Below are positions 7,334-13,664 of a stretch of DNA of 24,210 bases, piece by piece; positions within the stretch are counted from its first letter, which is position 1; the number at the start of each line of letters is the position of its first letter. The DNA comes from a virus. Position numbers and translations under genes: made by a program. The stretch covers positions 1-24,210 of IMG/VR virus record IMGVR_UViG_3300033145_001347; one strand, given 5' to 3'. A model generated the notes under the pieces. That model had not been told where the DNA came from. It ran no database searches and saw only the letters and a list, made by a program, of their open reading frames with translations.

Positions 7334-7543
7334 ATGTCGACGAAAGATATGCGGTTTTATCGTGATGAGCTGAATATGGATGAGTGTTTTTGTGAAAGAA
7401 GTAAAAAACCGGGCAGGCCGCTGTGTTACAAGTGTTATATGTCCTTGCCGGAAGATATGAAGCGGGATCTGTGGCAGAGGATCGGTAATGGTTATGAGGC
7501 CGCATATGATGCGGCTGTGAAGTGGTTAATACAGGAGGGATAA
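7334..7543 (+). CDS. Small four-cysteine zinc-binding protein
   Basis: The 69-residue protein has four closely spaced cysteines, C18, C20, C31 and C34, in CFCERSKKPGRPLCYKC, which should bind one zinc. A helical tail follows (SLPEDMKRDLWQRIG...EAAYDAAVKWL). Proteins of this form are common in early regions of Mu-like phages (recollection). It lies 17 bases after the previous gene and 2 bases before the next. DNA or protein binding is likely; nothing more specific can be said. Confidence 0.75.
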   Translation: MSTKDMRFYRDELNMDECFCERSKKPGRPLCYKCYMSLPEDMKRDLWQRIGNGYEAAYDAAVKWLIQEG

Positions 7544-7545
7544 AT

Positions 7546-8157
7546 ATGAGCGAAGTAAATATGGACGATTATATGGTGGATGCCCAGGAGCGGCTGGTCC
7601 CACTGGGCCTGGTGTCGGACATTGACAAGGCAAGAAACGACCTGGTCAAAGATCTGGTATCTAAGGCACGCGATCTGCAAAAAGCGATGTATGCGTTTAA
7701 ATGTAGCGCAATGGGCGATGTACAGGCGTTTGTAGAACTCTCTGCTGAAAAATATGATGTATCAATAGGGGGGAGAAAGGGAAACATATCGCTGGTAAGC
7801 TATGACGGTAAAGAAAAAATACAGGTCGCTATCAGCGAGCATCTCTCTTTTGATGAGCGCCTGCAGGCAGCTAAAAAATTAATAGATGAATGTATAACAA
7901 ACTGGACAGAGGGAAGCCGGGACGAAATCAAGGCCCTTATTAATGATGCCTTTCAGGTGGACAAAGAGGGCCGAATTAACACGGGCAGGATACTGGGCCT
8001 GCGCAGGCTGGAGATACAGGATCAAAGATGGCTAAAAGCGATGCAGGCGATCTCGGACAGCCTGCAGGTTGTAGGAAGTAAAACATATATTCGGATATAT
8101 GAACGATCACTGAATGATAAATGGACCCCGTTGTCGCTGGATTTGGCGGCTTTGTGA
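7546..8157 (+). CDS. DUF3164 family Mu-like early protein
   Basis: The 203-aa sequence matches the DUF3164 pattern through its length: an N-terminal helical part (VPLGLVSDIDKARNDLVKDLV), the central KGNISLVSYDGKEKIQVAI, then DECITNWTEGSRDEIKALINDAF, GRINTGRILGLRRLEI and the near-terminal SKTYIRIYER. The family is a regular early-region member of Mu-like phages with no established biochemical role. I chose ATG 7546 because AGGAGGG lies just upstream; the frame is open further left without a ribosome site. It is in tight operon with the zinc protein before it. Confidence 0.88.
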   Translation: MSEVNMDDYMVDAQERLVPLGLVSDIDKARNDLVKDLVSKARDLQKAMYAFKCSAMGDVQAFVELSAEKYDVSIGGRKGNISLVSYDGKEKIQVAISEHLSFDERLQAAKKLIDECITNWTEGSRDEIKALINDAFQVDKEGRINTGRILGLRRLEIQDQRWLKAMQAISDSLQVVGSKTYIRIYERSLNDKWTPLSLDLAAL

Positions 8158-8372
8158 TAAGGGCAGGGATTAAGGGCAGGGATTAGGGATCAGGGAAAAA
8201 GCAGGGATTAGGGATCAGGGAAAAAGCAGGGATAAAGGGCAGGGGTCAGGGAATAGGGGTTAGGGGTTAGGGGTTTTTGAGCAGGCTACGCCTGCGATCC
8301 CTGATCCCTGATCCCTAATCCCTGCTTTTTCCCTGACCCCTGCCCTTTATCCCTGCCCTTCCCCTGCCCTCG
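8158..8372. repeat. Large G-rich heptamer repeat and hairpin
   Basis: This gap between DUF3164 and gemA is entirely degenerate GGGRTYA words. Bases 8227-8253 are the exact reverse complement of 8329-8355 (27 bp). The centre holds the same GCAGGCTACGCCTGC hairpin (8281-8295) as the element at 6519-6660. On the plus strand the left arm is G-rich and could form G-quadruplexes; RNA would fold into a very stable stem. Confidence 0.9.
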
Positions 8373-8398
8373 ATATTTGCAAATGGTTTGAGAAAAAA

Positions 8399-8827
8399 AT
8401 GACAATATCAAATAATCAAAAAGCTGTTGTACATATTGCAGCCGGGCAAATCGGGCTGGAAAAGGACGCATACAGGGATGCCTTGTATGCGCATGCAGGT
8501 GTGAGAAGTGCGAAAGACCTTGACTATAAGGGCTTTAAGGCTGTGATGGAGCACTTTGAAAAATCCGGTTTTCAAGGCACACAGAAAAAAAACAGGAGCC
8601 AGAAGCGAAAAAATGCACGCCCGGGCATGGCCTCAGAGCCGCAATTGAAAAAGATTTTTGCGCTCTGGTTTTCGATGCCTGCCGGATATTATGATCCGGG
8701 CAAAGAGTTTGACGCGCTGCGAGGGTTTTTGAAAAAACGATTCGGGGTGGAACATGAGAATTTTCTGAAATTTAAAACGGCGCATAAGGTTATTGAGGCT
8801 TTGAAGAGTATTGTGCGCAGGGGTTAA
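8399..8827 (+). CDS. gemA: GemA-like regulatory protein (DUF1018, Mu gp16)
   Basis: The protein fits the GemA/gp16 family: an N-terminal block with QIGLEKDAYRDALYAHAGVRSAKDLDYKGFKAVMEHFEKSGF, a basic linker (about residues 60-75), then a C-terminal block (EPQLKKIFALWF to LKFKTAHKVIEALKSI). In Mu, GemA modulates host gene expression and DNA supercoiling. Length (142 aa) is slightly under the usual 150-190. The start follows the repeat element directly and has only a weak GAG as ribosome site. The stop runs into the next G-rich repeat. Confidence 0.88.
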   Translation: MTISNNQKAVVHIAAGQIGLEKDAYRDALYAHAGVRSAKDLDYKGFKAVMEHFEKSGFQGTQKKNRSQKRKNARPGMASEPQLKKIFALWFSMPAGYYDPGKEFDALRGFLKKRFGVEHENFLKFKTAHKVIEALKSIVRRG

Positions 8828-8892
8828 GGGCAGGGGAAAAGCAGGGATTAGGGGTCAGGGATCGGGGATTAGGGGTTAGGGGAAGGGGAGAG
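8826..8892 (+). repeat. G-rich heptamer repeat
   Basis: About nine degenerate GGGRTYA words (GGGATTA, GGGGTCA, GGGATCG, GGGTTA types) fill the gap between gemA and the next gene. The last G-rich word also provides the purine-rich ribosome site for ATG 8901. Confidence 0.85.
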
Positions 8893-8900
8893 GGGCGCTG

Positions 8901-9164
8901 ATGCAAATAAAAATCGGTGATAATGTAAAAATGACCAGGCGGCCTTATTTCTCGGGCATTGTAAAAATGGGCCAGTTCTCGCTGTTTGGCGGGGATATTA
9001 CATTTTTTATCCAATGGACGTTTAAGCCGGACGGCTGGTGCAGCAAAACGCCGATTGAAAAGGATGATTTAAAATTGGTCGAGCAGGGATCGGGGATCAG
9101 GGGAAAAGCAGGGATTAGGGGTCAGGGATCGGGGATCAGGGATCAGGGGAACTACAGGGGTTAG
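8901..9164 (+). CDS. Small beta-rich protein with repeat-derived tail
   Basis: Residues 1-61 look like a compact SH3-like beta barrel: IKIGDNVKMTRRPYFSGIVK and ITFFIQWTFKPDGWCSK. Residues from about 62 (EQGSGIRGKAGIRGQGSG...) are pure translation of the G-rich heptamer repeat, so the original protein probably ended near 9083 and lost its stop to repeat insertion. No function can be assigned. A GGGGAGAGGGG stretch serves as ribosome site. Confidence 0.6.
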   Translation: MQIKIGDNVKMTRRPYFSGIVKMGQFSLFGGDITFFIQWTFKPDGWCSKTPIEKDDLKLVEQGSGIRGKAGIRGQGSGIRDQGNYRG

Positions 9165-9178
9165 GGATTAGGGGGAGG
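9084..9178 (+). repeat. G-rich heptamer repeat
   Basis: About a dozen GGGATCA/GGGATTA/GGGGTCA words run through the 3' end of the preceding gene and up to the ribosome site of the next. Same family and orientation as the arrays at 6519, 8158 and 8826. Confidence 0.85.
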
Positions 9179-9185
9179 ATTGCAA

Positions 9186-9422
9186 ATGAGCTGGAACTCT
9201 TATCGCGGAATACGCATGGGATTTTCTTATATGGGTGCATACCATAAAGCTGAAAAAAGTAAAATCCCTTCTTCGCTCTATAAATATTTTAAAATTTTAC
9301 CAACTAAGGAATGTATAACCATCAAACCAACTCTGGCAAGAAAAGCCAAGCCTTTGGTAGTTTGCTTTTCGTGCAGGTTATTAGGACATTATAAAACCTT
9401 GAGACTCCGAGAAAGGATTTGA
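9186..9422 (+). CDS. Doubtful small basic protein
   Basis: A 78-residue reading frame from ATG 9186 has a good ribosome site (GGGGGAGG) and its stop is one base from the next gene's start. The sequence is basic and low in acidic residues (KAEKSKIPSSLYKYFKILPTKE; ARKAKPLVVCFSCRLLGHYK), with no recognisable domain. The sharp change in base composition from the early operon marks the start of the accessory block. It could be a gene remnant rather than a functional protein. Confidence 0.35.
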   Translation: MSWNSYRGIRMGFSYMGAYHKAEKSKIPSSLYKYFKILPTKECITIKPTLARKAKPLVVCFSCRLLGHYKTLRLRERI

Positions 9423-9423
9423 G

Positions 9424-9915
9424 ATGAAAAAGATAGAAATGACAATCGAATGCCCACACTGCGGAGGCGCTGGAATATATGCCGGTATGGGTGAAGGCGA
9501 TGGAACAGCAGTTGTTTGTTATTACTGTAATGGGACCGGAGCATATAATTATTCTTATTCCTATAAAGATTTCACCGGAAGAAAAGAGAAGGATGGGGTT
9601 AAACGGGTGTATCTCAATGGGACGGGATACAAACTCGGCCTTGGCAAGATTAATTTTGCCGGTATCGGTGAAATCGACATGGATAAAGAGGGTGTCTCTT
9701 ATTCTGAATTTCTTAATGGTAAAAAACCTACTCATATCAAAAAATTGGGATGCCCTATGTTAACAGATCAGGGAGCTTGTCACGACATTAATGGTTTTGT
9801 TGATGAATGTAATAATCTTCATGGCGGTTGGATTGGGCATATATCAGAATGCAAATACCGTGGGGATAAAGAAAAATGCTGGCAACGATTTGAAAACGGC
9901 AGTTCGGTTTTATAA
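9424..9915 (+). CDS. DnaJ-type zinc-finger protein, function unknown
   Basis: Residues 10-40 hold two CxxCxGxG-type knuckles, CPHCGGAG (C10/C13) and CYYCNGTGA (C32/C35), the spacing of a DnaJ central zinc finger. The remainder contains a Tyr-rich stretch (YNYSYSYKDF) and several further cysteines near the C-terminus (CPMLTDQGACHD, CKYRGDKEKCW) that may bind a second metal. It has no J domain. It is an accessory-block gene, probably soluble. A chaperone or RNA-binding role cannot be told apart from sequence. Confidence 0.6.
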   Translation: MKKIEMTIECPHCGGAGIYAGMGEGDGTAVVCYYCNGTGAYNYSYSYKDFTGRKEKDGVKRVYLNGTGYKLGLGKINFAGIGEIDMDKEGVSYSEFLNGKKPTHIKKLGCPMLTDQGACHDINGFVDECNNLHGGWIGHISECKYRGDKEKCWQRFENGSSVL

Positions 9916-9918
9916 CCT

Positions 9919-10000
9919 GTCAGTGCAGTGGATTCGCTTCGCTCACCACTGACTTTAATCGTAAATAGCTCACTGGCAGGCAGGGTTGTGCCGCCAGTGA
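9919..10000. other. Two adjacent hairpins between accessory genes
   Basis: GTCAGTG at 9919-9925 pairs with CACTGAC at 9947-9953 around a partly paired inner stem. TCACTGGC at 9970-9977 pairs with GCCAGTGA at 9993-10000, with an inner GGCA/TGCC stem. No T run follows either. They could be RNA processing sites or a decayed recombination site; compare the attC-like site after the next gene. Confidence 0.55.
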
Positions 10001-10022
10001 TGGCCGATGCAAAGGGGAGATT

Positions 10023-10214
10023 ATGAATTTTGAAATGATGTTTTATTTATTAATTGCTTTTATTGTAGGCAGATTAAGCAAAAAGAAAGTCTATATTGGT
10101 TATGATGAAAAAAAATATCAATCGGCTGATCTCGGTATAATGTTAAAAGAACGAAAATATAACAAATCATTGGAGCCGACCGCCACTACCGAGCCGAAAA
10201 CAAAAACCGAGTAG
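10023..10214 (+). CDS. Small single-span membrane protein
   Basis: The 63-residue protein has one N-terminal hydrophobic segment (residues about 5-16, FEMMFYLLIAFIVG) followed by RLSKKK, so the C-terminus should be cytoplasmic. The tail from NKSLEPTATTEP onward is translated from the attC-like site, a typical way for an integron-cassette gene to end. AAGGGGAG precedes the start. Function unknown. Confidence 0.55.
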   Translation: MNFEMMFYLLIAFIVGRLSKKKVYIGYDEKKYQSADLGIMLKERKYNKSLEPTATTEPKTKTE

Positions 10215-10237
10215 GGCGGCTCAATTCAGACGTTAGG
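10160..10237 (+). other. attC-like integron recombination site
   Basis: The sequence folds like an attC hairpin. TAAC at 10160-10163 pairs with GTTA at 10232-10235 (R boxes; R' reads GTTAGGA). A 5-6 base unpaired spacer lies on each side. TTGGAGCCG at 10170-10178 pairs with CGGCTCAA at 10217-10224 with one extrahelical G (10173), as in attC L boxes. It is preceded by a small ORF whose stop lies inside the site, as in cassettes. The R' box ends in A rather than a pyrimidine. No integrase gene is visible, so this would be an isolated cassette. Confidence 0.5.
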
Positions 10238-10305
10238 AGGGCAAGAGCACTAAAGGAAAAATAAATAATGGTAATTCCGCTCAGGCTGAATAAAAGCAGA
10301 AATAA

Positions 10306-10674
10306 TTATTTTTCAATAACCCATGTATCAATCGGCAAATTATAATGTTGAATAGTGGAATTCAAGCGTATCCAGTATCTACGATCTTTTTCGTGTTCCA
10401 GGATCAGGACAATTCCCGGTTTTTTGCCGGTTTGAAGGCCGTAATAAAGAGATTGACCAATCGCCTCGGCCCACTTGTGCTGCCCGAAGTCAAACTCTAT
10501 GGCGTGGGTTTCAGTAACGCAATCGCACCTGGTGCGATCAGGCAAAACAACTTCCGTCTGCCCGCCACGATCTGCGCACCAGCGTGATTGATAATATTTT
10601 TCGGGGTGCAGGCGCTTGGCGTGACAGCAAACAGCCGACAGCAAGATTAACAATGCTATAAGTAGTTTTTTCAT
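10306..10674 (-). CDS. Exported protein with possible PD-(D/E)XK-like core
   Basis: Residues 1-19 form a classical Sec signal peptide (MKKLLIALLILLSAVCCHA) with a likely cleavage after A19. The mature part contains TRCDCVTETHAIEFDFGQHKWAEAI-type sequence: D51, then E60 and D62, K67 and an alpha-helix with Q74. This layout recalls PD-(D/E)XK nucleases, and I recall exported proteins of this form in other genomes, but the fit is by eye. Four cysteines could form disulfides in the periplasm. It is on the opposite strand to its neighbours, which suggests an independent cargo gene. Confidence 0.65.
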   Translation of the reverse strand: MKKLLIALLILLSAVCCHAKRLHPEKYYQSRWCADRGGQTEVVLPDRTRCDCVTETHAIEFDFGQHKWAEAIGQSLYYGLQTGKKPGIVLILEHEKDRRYWIRLNSTIQHYNLPIDTWVIEK

Positions 10675-10677
10675 AAG

Positions 10678-10792
10678 CTGATTATATTCAAGCTCTTTTG
10701 AAAGATCAAATAAAAAGTCGAATCCACTGAAAGGCTTTGGCGGATTTGACAGGGATGAACAGAAACTGTATTAAAAAATGCAATATAATCAG
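10678..10792. repeat. 11-bp inverted repeat bounding a 93-bp gap
   Basis: CTGATTATATT at 10678-10688 is the exact reverse complement of 10782-10792. The pair lies just upstream of two divergent exported-protein genes and could mark a small insertion or regulator sites. The enclosed sequence has no ORF. AGTCGCT (10791-10797) and AGCGACT at about 10839-10845 form a second, weaker pairing next to it. Confidence 0.45.
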
Positions 10793-10868
10793 TCGCTCAA
10801 CCCGACGGCACAAAGCACCGGAGGTCTTGGAAAAACATAAGCGACTCTAACTTAACGGAGGATTAATT

Positions 10869-11264
10869 ATGAAATGTTTTTGCAGGTTTATATTGTTGTC
10901 AGTTTTCTTAATGGTCTCTTATAGCAATTTGTCTTACGCTGATGATAAAGAAAATATGGCAAAAAATGCGGTGGTTTATCATTGGGACGATGTAATAGTA
11001 GTCAACGTTCACGTGGACAGGCATTATTCTGTTAATGAAATTAAATGCATATCGAGTTACATCAAGTATCAAACTTACTATCAGTATAATTTAAAAAAAT
11101 TTCCGGTTTGTGTTGTCACCTATTTTACAGACAAGAATAAGATACCTGTTGTGGGAGATCCTTGGGAGGTTGGGGGCTGGGAATATCAGTATGTGATAAA
11201 CAGGCAAATGAAGCAAGAGTTTTTATATGCAGTTGTCGATGGTAAAACCATAAGAATACAATAA
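10869..11264 (+). CDS. Exported protein of unknown function
   Basis: An N-terminal signal peptide (about residues 1-25, ending SYA before DDKEN) precedes a beta-rich mature domain with repeated aromatic residues (YHWDDVIVVNVHV, YIKYQTYYQYNLKKF, WEVGGWEYQYVI). CGGAGGA gives a good ribosome site. No family was recognised. Low GC and isolated position fit a cargo gene expressed in the lysogen. A signal peptide means it acts in the periplasm or outside. Confidence 0.6.
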   Translation: MKCFCRFILLSVFLMVSYSNLSYADDKENMAKNAVVYHWDDVIVVNVHVDRHYSVNEIKCISSYIKYQTYYQYNLKKFPVCVVTYFTDKNKIPVVGDPWEVGGWEYQYVINRQMKQEFLYAVVDGKTIRIQ

Positions 11265-11529
11265 AAATTCCCTCGCAAATGAAAAAAACCTTGACAAATA
11301 AAACAAACTACCCTAAACGTGAAGGTACTATTTCAACAAGCGGCTATTCCGCGCCCGTCAGCAGCGGTTTTTTTATGCCTCATTTCAGGGTAGAATCGTC
11401 TATATGGCGGGTCAAGAGGGTCGAATACAATACCCGCAAGGGAAATAAGCCCCGCCGTCTTGTTGCGGTAGTTGAGACCCGCCACTCATCATTTTTGGCG
11501 AAACAACTAATCAACAAGGAGGCAACATC
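11265..11529 (+). other. Structured leader upstream of the BRO-N gene
   Basis: GGCGGGTC at 11406-11413 pairs exactly with GACCCGCC at 11476-11483, enclosing smaller stems (GGGT/ACCC near 11418-11434). CCGC...GCGG followed by seven T at about 11350-11378 looks like a weak terminator. An ORF can be read across (11279-11533), but its product is basic, serine-rich and unlike a folded protein. I recall similar non-coding-looking leaders in front of BRO/antirepressor-like genes of other prophages, which cannot be verified here. Confidence 0.45.
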
Positions 11530-12162
11530 ATGACTACCGAGGCAAACGCAGGCCATATCAGGCCAGACACAACCCCGTTAAAAAACAAAGAACATGCATT
11601 GGTAAAATTTGGACTCGATCCGAACAAGATCATCCAGGAGGATGGACGTTACTGGATGACAGCAAAAGAGATCGGGAAGGCTCTTGGCTATAACGACCCA
11701 GCTAATTCAATGAACAGGTTGTACGGTCGCCACAAGGACGATCTTGAGCCTTATAGAGGCAAAGTCAATTTGACCGATCACCTCGGGATATCCCATGAAA
11801 CAAGCATCTTCAACACAGATGGTATGTGGATGTTTGCTATGTTCGCTAAAACTCCAAAGGCCAAAAAGTTCCGCAAATTCATCGTCAACATGCTAAAAGC
11901 TCTTGAGCGCCAGGAATTTATCCACGTCAGCCAGGTCATGCAGTGGAAAAAGGAGTTGATTGAGCTCAGGATCGGAAAACAGATCCAGAACAGCAGGGCT
12001 ATGGACTGGAATAAATACAACAGGATGATCCGGTACCGGGACATGGGCCTGACCCAGAGAGAGACCGCAAAGCTTCTCGACATCAGCCGTGATGTTGTTC
12101 AGCAGTTCGAGCGCATCGCCAGACAATACGAGCTGAAGCTTGTGTCAGGAGGTGCCGCATGA
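11530..12162 (+). CDS. BRO-N domain regulator with C-terminal HTH
   Basis: Residues about 25-128 match the BRO-N (antirepressor-like) pattern: RYWMTAKEIGKALGYNDPANSMNRLYGRH, then SIFNTDGMWMFAMFAKTPKAKKFRKFI. BRO-N domains bind DNA and are common in phage antirepressors. The C-terminal part has a helix-turn-helix at about 173-193 (GLTQRETAKLLDISRDVVQQFERI). AAGGAGG precedes the start. The protein ends by overlapping the next gene (ATGA). Its position before the late operon suggests control of the early/late or lysis/lysogeny switch. Confidence 0.8.
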   Translation: MTTEANAGHIRPDTTPLKNKEHALVKFGLDPNKIIQEDGRYWMTAKEIGKALGYNDPANSMNRLYGRHKDDLEPYRGKVNLTDHLGISHETSIFNTDGMWMFAMFAKTPKAKKFRKFIVNMLKALERQEFIHVSQVMQWKKELIELRIGKQIQNSRAMDWNKYNRMIRYRDMGLTQRETAKLLDISRDVVQQFERIARQYELKLVSGGAA

Positions 12163-12362
12163 GAGATAAAAGCGCAAGAAATATCGATACGGCAGTCACC
12201 TCTCTTATCAGGCTGAAAGGCATGTTCGGAGCGATCTCTTATCTCACAAACCCTGACGGAACCAGGTTAGGCTATCCCGCGGAAGATTTCGAATCCTGGT
12301 TTGCGGATATCGGAGAGAAGCTGGACGAAGTGGTGAATCTGCTTACAGATGGAAGCTGCTGA
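12159..12362 (+). CDS. Small acidic hypothetical protein
   Basis: A 67-residue protein begins in an ATGA overlap with the BRO-N gene, so it is translationally coupled. The sequence is helical with an acidic C-terminal half (EDFESWFADIGEKLDEVVNLL). No domain was recognised. The tight operon supports that it is real, perhaps a partner or modulator of the regulator before it. Confidence 0.6.
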   Translation: MRDKSARNIDTAVTSLIRLKGMFGAISYLTNPDGTRLGYPAEDFESWFADIGEKLDEVVNLLTDGSC

Positions 12363-12365
12363 ATA

Positions 12366-12560
12366 ATGCTGAACCCGGGATATAAAGCGCAGATCAGGGA
12401 CTATGATTTTGATGTCGACGCGGGGCGGTTGTTTTTGTGCCCGGGTTGCAAAAAACCGTTGATGAATGCGGTTGTTGAAAGATTTTATGTGCGCTGTAAG
12501 CATTGCGGCAAATGGGTATATATTTATAAAAAGGTAGAAGGTGGTCAGCCTTCAGCCTAA
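12366..12560 (+). CDS. com: Com-like zinc-ribbon protein
   Basis: Residues 25-47 hold a four-cysteine zinc ribbon, CPGC (C25/C28) and CKHC (C44/C47), in the arrangement of Mu Com. Com binds the mom mRNA to expose its start. The 64-aa length matches Com. No mom gene follows, so its target here is unknown; it may regulate another transcript. It is the last gene before the gap holding the consensus promoter. Confidence 0.75.
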   Translation: MLNPGYKAQIRDYDFDVDAGRLFLCPGCKKPLMNAVVERFYVRCKHCGKWVYIYKKVEGGQPSA

Positions 12561-12617
12561 CAACCTTCTACCTTTAGTGTGTTTATTTGTTAATATCCAC
12601 CATATATTGTATTTTGT

Positions 12618-12646
12618 TTGACAACAGCTTTAATTTAACGTATAAT
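12618..12646 (+). promoter_or_regulatory. Perfect consensus sigma-70 promoter
   Basis: TTGACA (12618-12623), exactly 17 bases, TATAAT (12641-12646). It lies 33 bases upstream of ATG 12679 and reads only into that gene, which is closed by a terminator at 13604. No operator repeat is visible. Constitutive expression in the lysogen is expected. Confidence 0.85.
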
Positions 12647-12678
12647 TCATTACTAATTTTTTGAAAGGAAATGCTGCT

Positions 12679-13542
12679 ATGGCTAAGCTTTTCAATGAGG
12701 ACGGTCTAAAAAAGGCCATAAGAGATCGGTCCTTTATCAAAAATGGGGCCGAATCTTGCGCGGAAGGTGGTAAATATGATTTTAGGTTAGGCAAACGAAT
12801 TCTCAAGGCATCATTTAAAAGGCCCATTGATGTTGATCGTTTAACTGAAATCGAAAAAGTAAGCCTTTGTGTAGACCCTGGCGAGATAGTTTTTGTACTT
12901 ACTGAAGAAACCTTAGCTTTGCCGATAGACATCAAGGCCGAGTTGAGCTTTAAGAGAAAATTAAGCCATGCAGGTATACTTGTCTTGGGCGGATTTTGTA
13001 TTGACCCTCTTTATCAGGGCAAACTTCTTTTTGGTATTTATAATTTTTCCTCAAGTCCTTTTCCTCTTATTCCAGAAAAAAAATTTATTGCCGCTCAGTT
13101 TTATAGATTATCAGAAAATGAGACATCAAAAGATACTCCAGCACCCCAGTCTGTTGAGGATTTTCCGGAGGATCTTATTAAGCTCATGGATAATTATAAG
13201 CCCTCTTCGCTTGGCGCCATCGAAAAATCACTAAAAGAGCTGTCCCGTGAAGTGGAGGTGTTAAGAGATGATCTGCGCTCAAGAGAGGATTGGTTTAAAT
13301 CATTTCAAGAGAAATTAGACCGAAGCTTTGAGCTGACCACAAAAAATGTGGCCAGCATTGAACGAATTGCGGAGAGCTTAAAAGAAGAAACTCAAAACCG
13401 AAAAGAAACAGAAAAAGTATTTAGAGAAGACCTTAGAACAATCCAAAAATCTTCAATTAAATCCGGAACAGCCATAGGGATTATTACCGCTATTGTCGTC
13501 GGGATTGTTATATATGTTTTAACTAAAACATTACCATTTTAG
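12679..13542 (+). CDS. Membrane-anchored, degenerate dCTP deaminase/dUTPase-fold protein
   Basis: Residues about 12-145 follow the dCTP deaminase/dUTPase (DCD) fold: GGKYDFRLGKRI, VDPGEIVFVLTEETLALP, then GGFCIDPLYQGKLLFGIYNF and the hydrophobic core FIAAQFYRL. By alignment from memory, the deaminase signature RSSLAR is replaced by KRKLSH and the catalytic Glu position by Gly119, so catalysis is unlikely while ligand binding may persist. A Pro-rich linker (146-176) leads to a coiled coil (178-258) and a C-terminal transmembrane helix (263-282) with a 5-residue tail, placing the DCD domain in the cytoplasm. ATG 12679 follows AAGGA; TTG 12661 is an alternative. Own consensus promoter and terminator mark it as a moron, possibly a nucleotide sensor or superinfection-exclusion protein. 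Confidence 0.7.
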   Translation: MAKLFNEDGLKKAIRDRSFIKNGAESCAEGGKYDFRLGKRILKASFKRPIDVDRLTEIEKVSLCVDPGEIVFVLTEETLALPIDIKAELSFKRKLSHAGILVLGGFCIDPLYQGKLLFGIYNFSSSPFPLIPEKKFIAAQFYRLSENETSKDTPAPQSVEDFPEDLIKLMDNYKPSSLGAIEKSLKELSREVEVLRDDLRSREDWFKSFQEKLDRSFELTTKNVASIERIAESLKEETQNRKETEKVFREDLRTIQKSSIKSGTAIGIITAIVVGIVIYVLTKTLPF

Positions 13543-13603
13543 AGCAAGAAACATAAAATATTTGCGCGGCTCGCCCGCCTGATCAGCCATTAGCGGCTTT
13601 CAC

Positions 13604-13647
13604 AGCCCGGTTTTCTGGAAAAAATTTCCAGGAGGCCGGGCTTTTTT
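13604..13647 (+). terminator. Intrinsic terminator after the DCD-fold gene
   Basis: AGCCCGG (13604-13610) pairs with CCGGGCT (13636-13642); inside it CTGGAAA (13615-13621) pairs with TTTCCAG (13625-13631). A run of T follows at 13642-13647. It separates the moron from the lysis operon. The lysis genes therefore need their own promoter or read-through. Confidence 0.8.
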
Positions 13648-13664
13648 ATTTTGGGGAGGCGAAA

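Noticed and set aside
8158-8372. CRISPR-like array
   Set aside because: Repeat units are 7 bp and degenerate with no regular unique spacers; no cas gene is nearby.
9907-9966. Possible second attC site at the end of the DnaJ-type gene
   Set aside because: A TATAAC box and a stem are present, but no GTTRRRY partner box follows; kept only as a hairpin.
11279-11533. 84-aa ORF before the BRO-N gene
   Set aside because: No ribosome site, odd composition, and the region folds well as RNA; treated as a leader.
8828-12560. Mor or C late activator expected after gemA
   Set aside because: No protein in this stretch shows a Mor/C-type pattern; the BRO-N and Com-like genes are the only recognisable regulators.
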